Source: Mycobacterium sp. JS623 (GTDB lineage: Bacteria > Actinomycetota > Actinomycetes > Mycobacteriales > Mycobacteriaceae). Taken from it: a stretch of 64,000 bases of DNA. Below the pieces are notes generated by a model that was not told the origin of the DNA, made no database searches, and saw nothing but the letters and a program-made list of their open reading frames with translations. The stretch is taken from positions 5,208,001 through 5,272,000 of the forward strand of contig NC_019966.1 in NCBI RefSeq assembly GCF_000328565.1. The letters run 5' to 3'. The translations under genes were made by a program, and so were the position numbers. Shown here one piece after another: positions 8,324-17,427 of this stretch. Each line of letters begins with the position of its first letter. Position 1 is the first letter of the stretch.

Positions 8324-8340
8324 CTGAGAATCCACTTAGA
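8324..8340 (-). promoter_or_regulatory. Putative MprA box upstream of pepD
   Basis: On the minus strand TCTAAG and TCTCAG begin 11 nt apart, about 79-95 nt before the pepD start. The MprA site known in M. tuberculosis is a pair of loosely conserved direct repeats related to TCTCAG. The repeat period equals that of the stronger box at 10573-10590, which supports one regulator binding both. One half-site deviates (A for C). Confidence 0.5.
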
Positions 8341-8389
8341 GAACGTTCGGCACATCCCCAGACTTTCCCCCCGCGGCGCGCTGCCCCGA

Positions 8390-9865
8390 TCAACCATTGT
8401 CGGCGCTGACCACTGGCTGGTCCACATCGGTTGGGTGTGTCGCCGCAAGCGGCCGCCCTGGCAGCACCACATGGATCGAGGTTCCGGGTGGTTGCCCGCC
8501 GGGGACAGTGTCCTCGACCCGCAGCGTGCCGCCGTGTTTGACCACCACCTGTTTCACGATGGCCAGACCAAGACCCGAGCCGGGCATGGCGCGCGCAGAC
8601 GTAGAGCGGTAGAACCGCTCGAACACCAGTGCCCTTTCCTGCGGCGGAATGCCGGGACCGAAGTCGAACACCACCAGCTCGGCATGGACGGGGTCGATCT
8701 GCGTCAGCCTGACGCCGACCCGGCCGCCCGGCGGGCTCCATTTCGCGGCGTTGTCCAGCAGGTTGAGCACCGCGCGCTCCAACACGCCGCCGTCGCCGTA
8801 CACCTGCCATCCGATCACCGAGACGTCGAACTCAATATCGTTGCGGCGACGGCGAACTCGTTCGAGCGACCGCTCGACCACATCGGCCATGTCAAGGGGT
8901 TCGTGGATGACGCCGCCCGCCTCGTCGCGGGTCAGATCCACCAGATCACCCACCAGTGTGGACAATTCCTCGATCTGGGCGATCACGTCGGCGCGCAGAT
9001 CGGCCATCTCCTCTTCGGGCAGCGGTGGTGCACCGGGTGCCATCGCCGCCATCAGTAGCTCGACGTTGGTGCGCAGCGACGTCAACGGGGTGCGCAGTTC
9101 GTGGCCGGCGTCGGTGACCAACCGGGCCTGCCGTTCGCGCGATTCTGCCAGCGCCCGCAGCATCATGTTGAAAGCCTCGGTGAGACGGGCGAGTTCGTCG
9201 CTGCCGAACACCGGAATGGGTCTCAGGTCGTCGGTGCGGGCCACCCGTTCGGCGGCTTCGGTCAGCCGGGCCACCGGCCGCAGCCCTGCGCGGGCCACCG
9301 CTCCACCGGCCATTGCGGCCACCGCGACGCCGAGCCCACCGACGATCAGTAGCACCGTGCCCAACCGTTTGAGCACCTCGCTCGTCGGGGCCAGGCTCTT
9401 CGAGATCAGCAACGAACTGCCGTTGGTCAGGTGCAGCGCGAGCACGCGCTGGTGATTGACGGTGCGCAACGACATCAGCAATTCGCCTTGCACCACATCC
9501 TTTTCCGGCTGCCCGAGCGGCAGCGTCTGGCCTTCCTGGTTGGCCGTATAGATCGACCGGCCTGGGTTGACCAGCATGGCGTTGACATCCGAATAGGCGG
9601 TGCCCTCGATCGCCTTGCCCGGATCGGCTGCCAATGAACCACTTTCGATCAGCAGGCGGGCCCGGCTATGCAGTTGATTGTCGATGTCGTCATAGAGCGC
9701 GCGCGATACCACCGCATAGACCGCGACGGCCATCAGCACCACGACCATGGCCACCATCGACATGGCGAGCAGCATCACGCGCCAACGCAACGACAGCGAG
9801 CTGGCAGTGGCAAGTTGCGGCCGCGACTTTCTCCGCGGCCCGAACCCGAACTTCTGGGCAGACAT
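8390..9865 (-). CDS. mprB: Sensor histidine kinase MprB
   Basis: Senses cell-envelope stress and phosphorylates MprA. Two membrane helices (about residues 30-55 and 168-191) flank an extracytoplasmic loop of about 115 residues; then come HAMP, a HisKA domain with phospho-acceptor H255 in DAGHELRTPL, and an HATPase domain with NLLDNAAKW, DFGPGIP and GSGLGLAIVK. Identity to Rv0982 is extensive in the loop (DPGKAIEGTAYSDVNAMLVN). ATG 9865 overlaps the mprA stop (ATGA), so the two genes are translationally coupled. The N-terminal 20 residues are the least conserved part. Confidence 0.97.
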   Translation of the reverse strand: MSAQKFGFGPRRKSRPQLATASSLSLRWRVMLLAMSMVAMVVVLMAVAVYAVVSRALYDDIDNQLHSRARLLIESGSLAADPGKAIEGTAYSDVNAMLVNPGRSIYTANQEGQTLPLGQPEKDVVQGELLMSLRTVNHQRVLALHLTNGSSLLISKSLAPTSEVLKRLGTVLLIVGGLGVAVAAMAGGAVARAGLRPVARLTEAAERVARTDDLRPIPVFGSDELARLTEAFNMMLRALAESRERQARLVTDAGHELRTPLTSLRTNVELLMAAMAPGAPPLPEEEMADLRADVIAQIEELSTLVGDLVDLTRDEAGGVIHEPLDMADVVERSLERVRRRRNDIEFDVSVIGWQVYGDGGVLERAVLNLLDNAAKWSPPGGRVGVRLTQIDPVHAELVVFDFGPGIPPQERALVFERFYRSTSARAMPGSGLGLAIVKQVVVKHGGTLRVEDTVPGGQPPGTSIHVVLPGRPLAATHPTDVDQPVVSADNG

Positions 9866-10557
9866 CAGGGCGGTGTTTCACGCAACACGTAACCCACCCC
9901 GCGCACGGTGTGGATCAGTCGCGGCTCTCCTTCGGCTTCAGTCTTGCGGCGTAGATATCCGACGTACACCTCGAGAGCATTGCCGGACGTCGGGAAGTCG
10001 AATCCCCACACCTCTTCGAGGATGCGGCTGCGGGTGAGCACTCGCCGCGGGTTGGCGATCAGCATCTCCAACAACGCGAACTCGGTGCGGGTCAGGCTGA
10101 TCTGCCGCGTCCCTCGGGTGACCTCGCGGGTCACCGGGTCCAAGGACAGATCGGAGAACGTCAGCGCGGGCGATTCGGCGCTGTCGTCGGGGGTCCTCCG
10201 GCGCAGCAGCGCGCGCATCCTCGCCAACAGTTCCTCGAGAGCGAACGGCTTGGGCAGGTAGTCGTCAGCGCCGGCGTCCAGCCCGGCCACCCGCTCTGAC
10301 ACCGAGTCGCGGGCGGTCAGCACGAGGATCGGCAGATCGTCTCCGGTGCTGCGAAGCTGACGGCATACCTCGAGGCCATCGAGCCTCGGCATCATCACGT
10401 CGAGTACGAGGGCGTCGGGCCGGTCGTTGGCGATCGAGTCGAGAGCTTCGCGGCCGTCCTGCGCCAAATCGACGGAATATCCGTTGAACGAAAGCGACCG
10501 GCGCAGGGATTCGCGCACAGCGCGATCGTCGTCAACGACAAGTATGCGCACAGCCAC
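9865..10557 (-). CDS. mprA: Two-component response regulator MprA
   Basis: OmpR-type transcription factor controlling envelope-stress genes, pepD and (in M. tuberculosis) sigE and sigB. The receiver domain has the acidic pocket DDD at residues 9-11 and phospho-acceptor D53 in VLDVMMPR, with K in PKPF completing the site. The C-terminal winged helix (about 133-228) ends in the family's [11 protein letters not shown]. Length 230 equals Rv0981. A direct-repeat box immediately upstream suggests autoregulation. Confidence 0.97.
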   Translation of the reverse strand: MAVRILVVDDDRAVRESLRRSLSFNGYSVDLAQDGREALDSIANDRPDALVLDVMMPRLDGLEVCRQLRSTGDDLPILVLTARDSVSERVAGLDAGADDYLPKPFALEELLARMRALLRRRTPDDSAESPALTFSDLSLDPVTREVTRGTRQISLTRTEFALLEMLIANPRRVLTRSRILEEVWGFDFPTSGNALEVYVGYLRRKTEAEGEPRLIHTVRGVGYVLRETPP

Positions 10558-10572
10558 AGTGTCTATCGATCA

Positions 10573-10590
10573 CCTGAGACTGGCCTGAGA
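10573..10590 (-). promoter_or_regulatory. Putative MprA autoregulatory box
   Basis: On the minus strand TCTCAGG occurs twice with starts 11 nt apart (forward CCTGAGA at 10573-10579 and 10584-10590), 16-33 nt upstream of the mprA ATG. This matches the tandem TCTCAG-type repeats recognised by MprA in M. tuberculosis and would give direct feedback on mprAB. Confidence 0.65.
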
Positions 10591-10647
10591 GGCTCGCCGG
10601 AGCCGCCGCTACCGGCGAGATTTCGCCACCGCAGCGTGCGCGGCCGG

Positions 10648-10821
10648 TTAGCGGCGGTCGAGGTCGATGAGGCCGAGGCGGGCGGCCTTGAGCAGGCGCC
10701 GGGGCACCTTGTGCTGCTGACCCGCGACGGTGACATTCACCAACTCGGTACGGGTGGCTTTCCACTGCGCGCGCCGGCTACGGGTGTTCGCGCGCGACAT
10801 CCTGCGCTTGGGCACAGCCAT
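10648..10821 (-). CDS. rpmF: 50S ribosomal protein L32
   Basis: A 57-residue protein starting [20 protein letters not shown] and ending [15 protein letters not shown]. This is the L32 N-terminal signature (AVPKRRxSR) in the basic form found in actinobacteria. It lacks the CxxC zinc pairs of the canonical zinc-binding L32, so it belongs to the cysteine-free (C-minus) class. ATG 10821 has AAAGGAGAG 7 nt upstream. It lies 90 bp upstream of mprA on the same strand, as Rv0979A does in M. tuberculosis. Confidence 0.93.
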   Translation of the reverse strand: MAVPKRRMSRANTRSRRAQWKATRTELVNVTVAGQQHKVPRRLLKAARLGLIDLDRR

Positions 10822-10959
10822 GATCGAGCTCTCCTTTTACAAGTACTGAATGCGCGCCACGCTTGGACGGGCGTCGGCAATTGTCCTTCAGGATAGCCGG
10901 TGAGCTGCATAGGCTCCAAAACAAGGGATGGCCTTTACGCGATACCGCCGGTAACCGCT

Positions 10960-10975
10960 AACCTACCGGTTGGTT
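10960..10975. promoter_or_regulatory. Operator-like palindrome before the acyl-CoA operon
   Basis: AACCTACCGGTTGGTT is palindromic at 14 of 16 positions and lies 26 bp upstream of the AtuA-like GTG start, in the divergent gap with rpmF. Size and composition are typical of TetR-family operators, which commonly control acyl-CoA catabolic operons. No regulator gene is adjacent, so the cognate protein is unknown. Confidence 0.4.
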
Positions 10976-11001
10976 GGTCGATGACGACGACAGGAGACTG
11001 G

Positions 11002-12705
11002 GTGGCCGCTTCCTCTGGTGCAGTGCGCATCGGGAACTGCTCCGGCTTCTACGGTGACCGGCTGGCTGCCATGCGCGAAATGCTCACCGGCGGTGGCCTC
11101 GATTATCTGACCGGCGACTACCTGGCCGAGCTGACCATGCTGATCCTGGCCCGCGACCGCGCCAAGGCGCCTGACCGCGGCTATGCCAAGACCTTTTTGA
11201 AGCAGCTCGAGAACTGCCTAGGGCTCGCGCTGGACAAGCGCGTGCGGATCGTCGCGAATGCCGGCGGCCTGAACCCCGCGGGCCTGGCGAGCGCGGTGCG
11301 GGCGCTGGCCGACCGACTCGGCCTGACCGTGAGCGTCGCACACGTCGAGGGCGACGACCTGGTGGCGAGCGCCGAGGAGTTGGGCTTCGGCACTCCGTTG
11401 GCGGCCAACGCGTACCTCGGGGCATGGGGCATCGCCGACTGCCTGCGCGGCGGCGCCGACGTGGTGGTGACGGGACGCGTGACGGATGCGTCGGTGATCG
11501 TTGGCCCGGCGGCCGCGCATTTCGGCTGGGCACCGACGGACTATGACGCGCTAGCGGGTGCGGTGGCCGCGGGCCACGTCATCGAGTGCGGCGCGCAGGC
11601 CACCGGCGGGAACTACGCCTTCTTCACCGAACTCGCCGACCTGACACATCCCGGCTTCCCGCTCGCCGAGATTCATGCCGACGGCTCGTCGGTGATCACC
11701 AAGCATCCCGGCACGGGCGGCGCGGTCACCGTCGGCACGGTCACCGCCCAGCTGCTCTACGAGATCGGCGGTGCACGCTATGCGAATCCCGATGTGACAC
11801 TGCGTGTCGACACCATGGAGCTGTCCGACGACGGACCCGACCGGGTGCGGATCAGCGGCGTCAAGGGTGAGCCGCCACCGCCCACGCTCAAGGTGTCGCT
11901 CAACAGCATCGGCGGCTTCCGCAACGAGATGGCGCTTGTGCTCACGGGTCTGGACATCGAGGCGAAGGCCGAACTCGTGCGCAGGCAACTGGAAACCAGC
12001 CTGACGGTCAAGCCTGCGGAGATGGAATGGACGCTGGCCCGCACCGACCACGCCGACGCTGACACCGAGGAAGCCGCCAGCGCGCTGCTGCGCTGCGTCG
12101 TCCGTGATCCCGACCCTGCAAACGTGGGACGCCAATTCTCTTCGGCGGCAGTCGAACTCGCACTCGCCAGCTATCCAGGATTCACCAGCACGTCACCACC
12201 GGGCGACGGCCAGGTGTACGGGGTGTTCACGCCCGGCTATGTGGACGCCGCCAAGGTGCCGCATGTCGCTGTGCATGCCGATGGCACCCGGGTAGACATT
12301 GCGCCTGCGGCCCAGACGCTGGAGCTTGCGCCGGTCCCACCGTTCGCGCTTCCCGAGCCGCTGCCATTCGGTGAGACGCGGCGAGTGCCGCTCGGCGTGA
12401 TCGCGGGCGCGCGCAGCGGCGACAAGGGCGGCTCCGCCAACGTCGGAGTCTGGGTGCACACCTCAGAGCAGTGGCGCTGGCTCGTACACACACTGACCGT
12501 TGAGAAACTGCGTGAGTTGTTACCCGAGACAACCGATTTGGATGTGACCCGGCATGTACTGCCGAACTTGCGGGCCGTCAACTTCGTGATCGACGGCATC
12601 CTCGGCCAGGGCGTCGCGTATCAGGCGCGGTTCGACCCGCAGGCCAAGGGGCTCGGCGAGTGGCTGCGCAGCCGTCACATCGACATACCAGAAAGTCTGC
12701 TATGA
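11002..12705 (+). CDS. AtuA-like (DUF1446) acyclic terpene utilisation family protein
   Basis: A 567-residue protein with the AtuA/DUF1446 core: RIGNCSGFYGDRLAAM near the N-terminus, GDYLAELTMLILAR, NAGGLNP, CLRGGADVVVTGRVTDAS, and a C-terminal AtuA-like domain (about 475-560) starting LGVIAGARSGDKGGSANVGV. AtuA is needed for growth on acyclic terpenes in Pseudomonas, though its reaction is unclear. The frame is open from 10900; GTG 11002 is chosen because AGGAG lies 5 nt upstream and the protein then begins close to the conserved core. ATG 10981 has no ribosome site. First gene of a coupled six-gene operon; corresponds to Rv0976c. Confidence 0.87.
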   Translation: MAASSGAVRIGNCSGFYGDRLAAMREMLTGGGLDYLTGDYLAELTMLILARDRAKAPDRGYAKTFLKQLENCLGLALDKRVRIVANAGGLNPAGLASAVRALADRLGLTVSVAHVEGDDLVASAEELGFGTPLAANAYLGAWGIADCLRGGADVVVTGRVTDASVIVGPAAAHFGWAPTDYDALAGAVAAGHVIECGAQATGGNYAFFTELADLTHPGFPLAEIHADGSSVITKHPGTGGAVTVGTVTAQLLYEIGGARYANPDVTLRVDTMELSDDGPDRVRISGVKGEPPPPTLKVSLNSIGGFRNEMALVLTGLDIEAKAELVRRQLETSLTVKPAEMEWTLARTDHADADTEEAASALLRCVVRDPDPANVGRQFSSAAVELALASYPGFTSTSPPGDGQVYGVFTPGYVDAAKVPHVAVHADGTRVDIAPAAQTLELAPVPPFALPEPLPFGETRRVPLGVIAGARSGDKGGSANVGVWVHTSEQWRWLVHTLTVEKLRELLPETTDLDVTRHVLPNLRAVNFVIDGILGQGVAYQARFDPQAKGLGEWLRSRHIDIPESLL

Positions 12706-13859
12706 GTATCTGGCACACCCCCGAGCGCGAACAGCTACGAAAGACCGTGCGCGCCTTCGCCGAACGTGAGGTCCTGCCGCACGTCGACGAGTGGGAGCAA
12801 AGCGGCGAACTCCCCCGAGACCTACACCGCAAGGCCGCCGAAGCCGGGTTGCTCGGCGCCGGCCTGCCCGAAGCTGTGGGTGGCGGTGGCGGCGACGGTG
12901 CCGACGCCGTGATCATCTGCGAGGAAATGCATTACGCCGGTTCGCCCGGCGGCGTGTTCGCGTCGCTCTTCACGTGCGGGATCGCGGTGCCACACATGAT
13001 CGCCTCCGGGGATCAGCGGCTGATCGACACGTACGTGCGGCCGACGTTGCACGGCGAGAAAATCGGCAGCCTGGCCATCACCGAGCCCGGCGGCGGCTCG
13101 GACGTCGGGCACCTCACCACGCGTGCGGTTCGCGACGGCTCAGGAAATGGGGACTACATCATCAACGGCGCCAAGACGTACATCACCTCGGGGGTGCGCG
13201 CGGACTACGTCGTGACGGCCGCCCGCACCGGCGGCCCTGGCGCGGCGGGGGTTTCGCTGATCGTGGTCGATAAGGGCACACCAGGTTTCGAGGTCAGCCG
13301 CAAGCTCGACAAGATGGGCTGGCGCTCGTCGGACACGGCCGAGCTGTCCTATACCGATGTGCGGGTGCCTGCAGCCAACTTGATCGGCGGCGAAAACACC
13401 GGTTTCGCACAGATCGCGGCGGCGTTCGTATCCGAGCGTGTTGGCCTTGCGGCACAGGCGTATTCGAGCGCGCAGCGCTGCCTGGACCTCACCGTCGAAT
13501 GGTGCCGCAACCGGGCAACCTTCGGACGGCCACTGATTTCGCGTCAGCAGGTCCAGAACACGCTGGCGGACATGGCCAGGCGCATCGACGTGGCGAGGGT
13601 CTACACGCACCACCTCGTGGAGCGGGAACTGGCGGGAGAGAGCAATTTGATCACCGAGGTGTGCTTCGCGAAGAACACAGCGGTCGAGGCGGGCGAATGG
13701 GTCGCCAACCAGGCCGTGCAACTGTTCGGCGGCATGGGCTACATGACCGAATCCGAGGTCGAACGCCAGTACCGCGATATGCGCATCCTTGGCATCGGCG
13801 GCGGCACCACCGAAATACTGACCGCGCTTGCGGCTAAGACGTTGGGATTCCAGTCATGA
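12702..13859 (+). CDS. fadE13: Acyl-CoA dehydrogenase (FadE13-like)
   Basis: FAD-dependent alpha,beta-dehydrogenation of an acyl-CoA. The 385-residue length and motifs are standard: LAITEPGGGSDVGHL (FAD/substrate loop, about 119-133), the SERVGLAAQAYSSAQRC helix, and the C-terminal QLFGGMGYMTESEVERQYRDMRI and GIGGGTTEI. ATG 12702 overlaps the stop of the AtuA-like gene (ATGA), so the longer upstream frame is rejected. Within the operon it probably supplies the enoyl-CoA carboxylated by AccA2/AccD2; the true substrate cannot be read from sequence. Corresponds to Rv0975c. Confidence 0.92.
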   Translation: MSIWHTPEREQLRKTVRAFAEREVLPHVDEWEQSGELPRDLHRKAAEAGLLGAGLPEAVGGGGGDGADAVIICEEMHYAGSPGGVFASLFTCGIAVPHMIASGDQRLIDTYVRPTLHGEKIGSLAITEPGGGSDVGHLTTRAVRDGSGNGDYIINGAKTYITSGVRADYVVTAARTGGPGAAGVSLIVVDKGTPGFEVSRKLDKMGWRSSDTAELSYTDVRVPAANLIGGENTGFAQIAAAFVSERVGLAAQAYSSAQRCLDLTVEWCRNRATFGRPLISRQQVQNTLADMARRIDVARVYTHHLVERELAGESNLITEVCFAKNTAVEAGEWVANQAVQLFGGMGYMTESEVERQYRDMRILGIGGGTTEILTALAAKTLGFQS

Positions 13860-13887
13860 CACAAGCGAGAAGCGGAGCGAATCGCCC

Positions 13888-15483
13888 ATGACTCAGTTGC
13901 GCTCGACGCTTGACGCGGCGTCACCGGCCTATGCCGAGGCTGCGTCGGCGATGACCACCAAGCTCACCGAGATCGATGCCGAGCACGCCAAGGCGCTCGC
14001 CGGCGGCGGTGAGAAGTACGTCCGGCGTCATCACGATCGCGGCAAGATGACCGCGCGCGAACGCATCGAGATGCTGCTCGATCCCGATTCGCCGTTCCTG
14101 GAATTGAGTCCACTGGCGGCGTGGGGAACCGCCTTCAACGTCGGCGCCAGCATCGTGGTGGGCATCGGCGCCATCGAGGGCGTGGAGTGTCTGGTCGTCG
14201 CCAACGATCCGACCGTCAAGGGTGGCACCAGCAACCCGTGGACATTGAAGAAAATCCTGCGGGCCAACCAGATTGCGATGCAGAACCGGCTGCCGGTGGT
14301 GTCGCTGGTCGAATCCGGTGGCGCCGATCTGCCAACGCAGAAGGAAATCTTCATCCCCGGCGGTCAGATGTTCCGCGACCTGACCCGGCTGTCCGCAGCT
14401 GGTATCCCGACCATCGCGCTGGTGTTCGGCAACTCAACGGCAGGCGGCGCCTACATCCCCGGCATGTCCGACCACGTCGTGATGATCAAGGAACGCTCGA
14501 AGGTATTCCTGGCCGGGCCGCCGCTGGTGAAGATGGCGACCGGCGAGGAATCCGATGACGAATCGCTGGGCGGCGCCGAAATGCACGCCAGGACTTCGGG
14601 TTTGGCCGACTACTTCGCCGTCGACGAACTCGATGCCATCCGCATCGGTCGGCGCATCGTCGCCAGGCTCAACTGGCGCAAACAGGGCCCGACTCCCGGC
14701 CCGGTGACCGAGCCGCTGTTCGACGCCGAGGAACTGTTGGGCATCGTCCCGTCCGATCTACGCATCCCGTTCGATCCTCGCGACGTCATCGCCCGTGTCG
14801 TTGACGGTTCGGAATTCGATGAGTTCAAGCCGCTGTACGGGTCGTCGCTGGTGACCGGCTGGGCGAACCTTTACGGCTATCCGATCGGTATCCTCGCCAA
14901 CCACCGGGGAGTGCTGTTCTCCGAAGAGTCGCAAAAGGCCACCCAGTTCATCGAGCTGGCCAACCGTTCGGACACGCCACTGTTGTTCCTGCACAACACC
15001 ACCGGCTACATGGTCGGCAAGCAGTATGAGGAAGGCGGAATGATCAAGCACGGCTCGATGATGATCAACGCCGTGTCGAACTCGACCGTCCCGCACATCT
15101 CGCTGCTCATCGGTGCCTCCTACGGTGCGGGCCATTACGGCATGTGCGGCCGCGCCTACGATCCGCGGTTCCTGTTCGCCTGGCCGAGCGCGAAGTCCGC
15201 GGTCATGGGCGGCGCACAGCTCGCGGGCGTGTTGTCGATTGTGAGCCGCGCCGCCGCCGAGGCGCGCGGCCAGCAGGTCGACGAGAACGCCGACGCCGCG
15301 ATGCGGGCTGCGGTCGAGGGACAGATCGAGGCCGAATCGCTGCCCATGGTGCTGTCCGGGATGCTGTACGACGACGGCATCATCGACCCTCGTGATACCC
15401 GCACCGTGCTGGGAATGTGCTTGTCCGCCATCGCCAATGGCCCGATCAAGGGGACGTCGAACTTCGGCGTCTTCCGGATGTGA
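13888..15483 (+). CDS. accD2: Acyl-CoA carboxylase carboxyltransferase (beta) subunit
   Basis: Transfers CO2 from carboxybiotin to an acyl-CoA. The 531-residue length with both crotonase-fold halves is complete. KMTARERIEMLLDPDSPFLELS is the classic N-terminal segment; GGADLPTQKEIF, TAGGAYIPGMSD and, in the C-terminal half, GASYGAGHYGMCGRAYDPRF form the active-site loops. The sequence is of the methylcrotonyl-CoA/geranyl-CoA carboxylase beta type more than propionyl-CoA carboxylase. ATG 13888 is preferred over the frame's upstream extension, which lies inside fadE13. Corresponds to Rv0974c; pairs with the biotinylated subunit 6 bp downstream. Confidence 0.93.
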   Translation: MTQLRSTLDAASPAYAEAASAMTTKLTEIDAEHAKALAGGGEKYVRRHHDRGKMTARERIEMLLDPDSPFLELSPLAAWGTAFNVGASIVVGIGAIEGVECLVVANDPTVKGGTSNPWTLKKILRANQIAMQNRLPVVSLVESGGADLPTQKEIFIPGGQMFRDLTRLSAAGIPTIALVFGNSTAGGAYIPGMSDHVVMIKERSKVFLAGPPLVKMATGEESDDESLGGAEMHARTSGLADYFAVDELDAIRIGRRIVARLNWRKQGPTPGPVTEPLFDAEELLGIVPSDLRIPFDPRDVIARVVDGSEFDEFKPLYGSSLVTGWANLYGYPIGILANHRGVLFSEESQKATQFIELANRSDTPLLFLHNTTGYMVGKQYEEGGMIKHGSMMINAVSNSTVPHISLLIGASYGAGHYGMCGRAYDPRFLFAWPSAKSAVMGGAQLAGVLSIVSRAAAEARGQQVDENADAAMRAAVEGQIEAESLPMVLSGMLYDDGIIDPRDTRTVLGMCLSAIANGPIKGTSNFGVFRM

Positions 15484-15489
15484 GCCCAC

Positions 15490-17427
15490 ATGATCACTAA
15501 GGTTCTGGTGGCCAACCGCGGTGAGATCGCCCGCCGGGTGTTCGACACCTGCCGGCGCCTCGGCATCGGTACCGTCGCGGTGTACACCGATCCGGACGCC
15601 TCAGCCCCGCACGTGGCGGATGCGGACGAGCGGGTGCGCCTAGCGGGCCGCAACGGGTATTTGGACGCGCGGCAGCTGGTCGACGCGGCGCGTGCCGCGG
15701 GTGCCGACGCTATTCACCCTGGGTACGGATTTCTCTCGGAGAACCCGGAATTCGCTGCCGCCGTGATTGACGCGGGTCTGACCTGGATCGGGCCGCCGGT
15801 GGCGGCCGTCGCCGCGATGGGTTCGAAGATCGAGGCCAAGAAGATGATGGCCGCGGCAGGCGTGCCGGTGCTCGACGAGCTCGATCCCGACACCGTCACC
15901 GCCGAGCAGTTACCCGTGCTGATCAAGGCGTCGGCCGGCGGCGGTGGCCGTGGCATGCGGGTGGTCCGCGAATTGGCTGAGCTGCCAGCGCAAGTGGAGG
16001 CCGCGCGCCGCGAGGCGCAGTCCGCGTTCGGCGATCCGACGGTGTTCTGCGAGCGCTACTTGGCCACCGGTCATCACGTCGAGGTGCAGGTGCTCGCCGA
16101 TCAACACGGTACGGTGTGGGCGGTTGGCGAACGCGAATGCTCGATTCAGCGACGCCACCAGAAGATCATCGAAGAAGCACCGTCGCCGTTGGTCGACAGC
16201 ACGCCGGGCATGCGCGCCAAGCTGTTCGACGCGGCTCGCCTGGCCGCGTCCGCGATCGGTTACACCGGCGCGGGGACCGTCGAGTTCATGGCCGACGAGC
16301 GCGGCGATTTCTTCTTCCTCGAGATGAATACCCGGCTGCAGGTCGAGCATCCGGTCACCGAGGAGACCACCGGGCTCGACCTCGTCGAGCTGCAGCTACA
16401 AGTTGCCGACGGCGGTCGGCTCGACCCGGAACCCCCACCGTCACATGGGTATTCGATCGAGGCCCGGCTGTACGCCGAGGACCCGGCCAAGGGCTGGCAG
16501 CCTCAGGCCGGGGCCGTGCACCACTTCGCGGTGCCCGCGAATGTCCGGCTGGACACCGGCATCGTCGACGGTTCGGTCGTTTCGGTGTTCTACGATCCGA
16601 TGATCGCCAAGGTCATCTCGTACGCTCCGAACCGCCGGCAGGCGGCGGGCGTGCTCGCCGACGCGCTGGCCCGTACCCGCATCCACGGCGTGCGCACCAA
16701 CCGCGACCTGCTGGTGAATGTGCTGCGGCATCGGGCGTTCCTCGACGGCGCCACCGATACGGCGTTCTTCGACACCCACGGCTTGGCCGAGTTGGCCGCG
16801 TCGCTGGCTGACGATCGGGCGGTTGAACTGTCGGCGTTGGCCGCCGCGCTTGCCGATGCGGCGCAAAACCGCTATACCGCAACGGTGTTCACCGCGGCGC
16901 CCAGCGGCTGGCGCAACCTCGCCTCGGGTTACCAGACAAAGTCCTACAGCGACGCCGCCGGGAACACCCATGAGGTGCGATACCGATTCACGCGCACCGG
17001 CGTGCAGTTGCCCGGCTATGACAACGTGGGACTGGTGAGCGCGCGGCCCGACCGCGTCGTGCTCTCGGTCGACGGTGTGGACCGGCCGTTCGACGTCGCT
17101 CGCTATGACGGCGACGCGTTCGTCGACTCCCCGCTGGGGCCGGTGCAACTCGTTGCGCTGCCCCGCTTTCCGGATCCCGACGCCTCGGTGGCGCGGGGGT
17201 CGCTGCTCGCGCCGATGCCGGGTTCGGTGCTGCGCATCGGCGCAGCGGTGGGCGACACTGTCGCCGCGGGCCAGCCGTTGATCTGGCTGGAGGCGATGAA
17301 GATGGAGCACACCGTGATCGCCCCGAGCGACGGCGTGCTCGCCGAACTCAACGTCGAGACCGGCCAGCAGGTCGACGTCGGCGCCGTACTTGCCCGAGTG
17401 GACAACCCGCAAGGAGACACACAATGA
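15490..17427 (+). CDS. accA2: Acyl-CoA carboxylase biotin carboxylase/BCCP (alpha) subunit
   Basis: Carboxylates its own biotin with ATP and bicarbonate and presents it to AccD2. Order of domains: biotin carboxylase (about 1-445; KASAGGGGRGMR ATP-grasp loop, GERECSIQRRHQK, EMNTRLQVEHPVTE), a linker region, and a C-terminal biotinyl domain with EAMKMEH (biotin-attachment K604 of 645). Length is as expected for fused alpha subunits. It starts 6 bp after accD2 and its stop overlaps the next gene (ATGA). Corresponds to Rv0973c, whose acyl-CoA substrate is not established. Confidence 0.94.
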   Translation: MITKVLVANRGEIARRVFDTCRRLGIGTVAVYTDPDASAPHVADADERVRLAGRNGYLDARQLVDAARAAGADAIHPGYGFLSENPEFAAAVIDAGLTWIGPPVAAVAAMGSKIEAKKMMAAAGVPVLDELDPDTVTAEQLPVLIKASAGGGGRGMRVVRELAELPAQVEAARREAQSAFGDPTVFCERYLATGHHVEVQVLADQHGTVWAVGERECSIQRRHQKIIEEAPSPLVDSTPGMRAKLFDAARLAASAIGYTGAGTVEFMADERGDFFFLEMNTRLQVEHPVTEETTGLDLVELQLQVADGGRLDPEPPPSHGYSIEARLYAEDPAKGWQPQAGAVHHFAVPANVRLDTGIVDGSVVSVFYDPMIAKVISYAPNRRQAAGVLADALARTRIHGVRTNRDLLVNVLRHRAFLDGATDTAFFDTHGLAELAASLADDRAVELSALAAALADAAQNRYTATVFTAAPSGWRNLASGYQTKSYSDAAGNTHEVRYRFTRTGVQLPGYDNVGLVSARPDRVVLSVDGVDRPFDVARYDGDAFVDSPLGPVQLVALPRFPDPDASVARGSLLAPMPGSVLRIGAAVGDTVAAGQPLIWLEAMKMEHTVIAPSDGVLAELNVETGQQVDVGAVLARVDNPQGDTQ

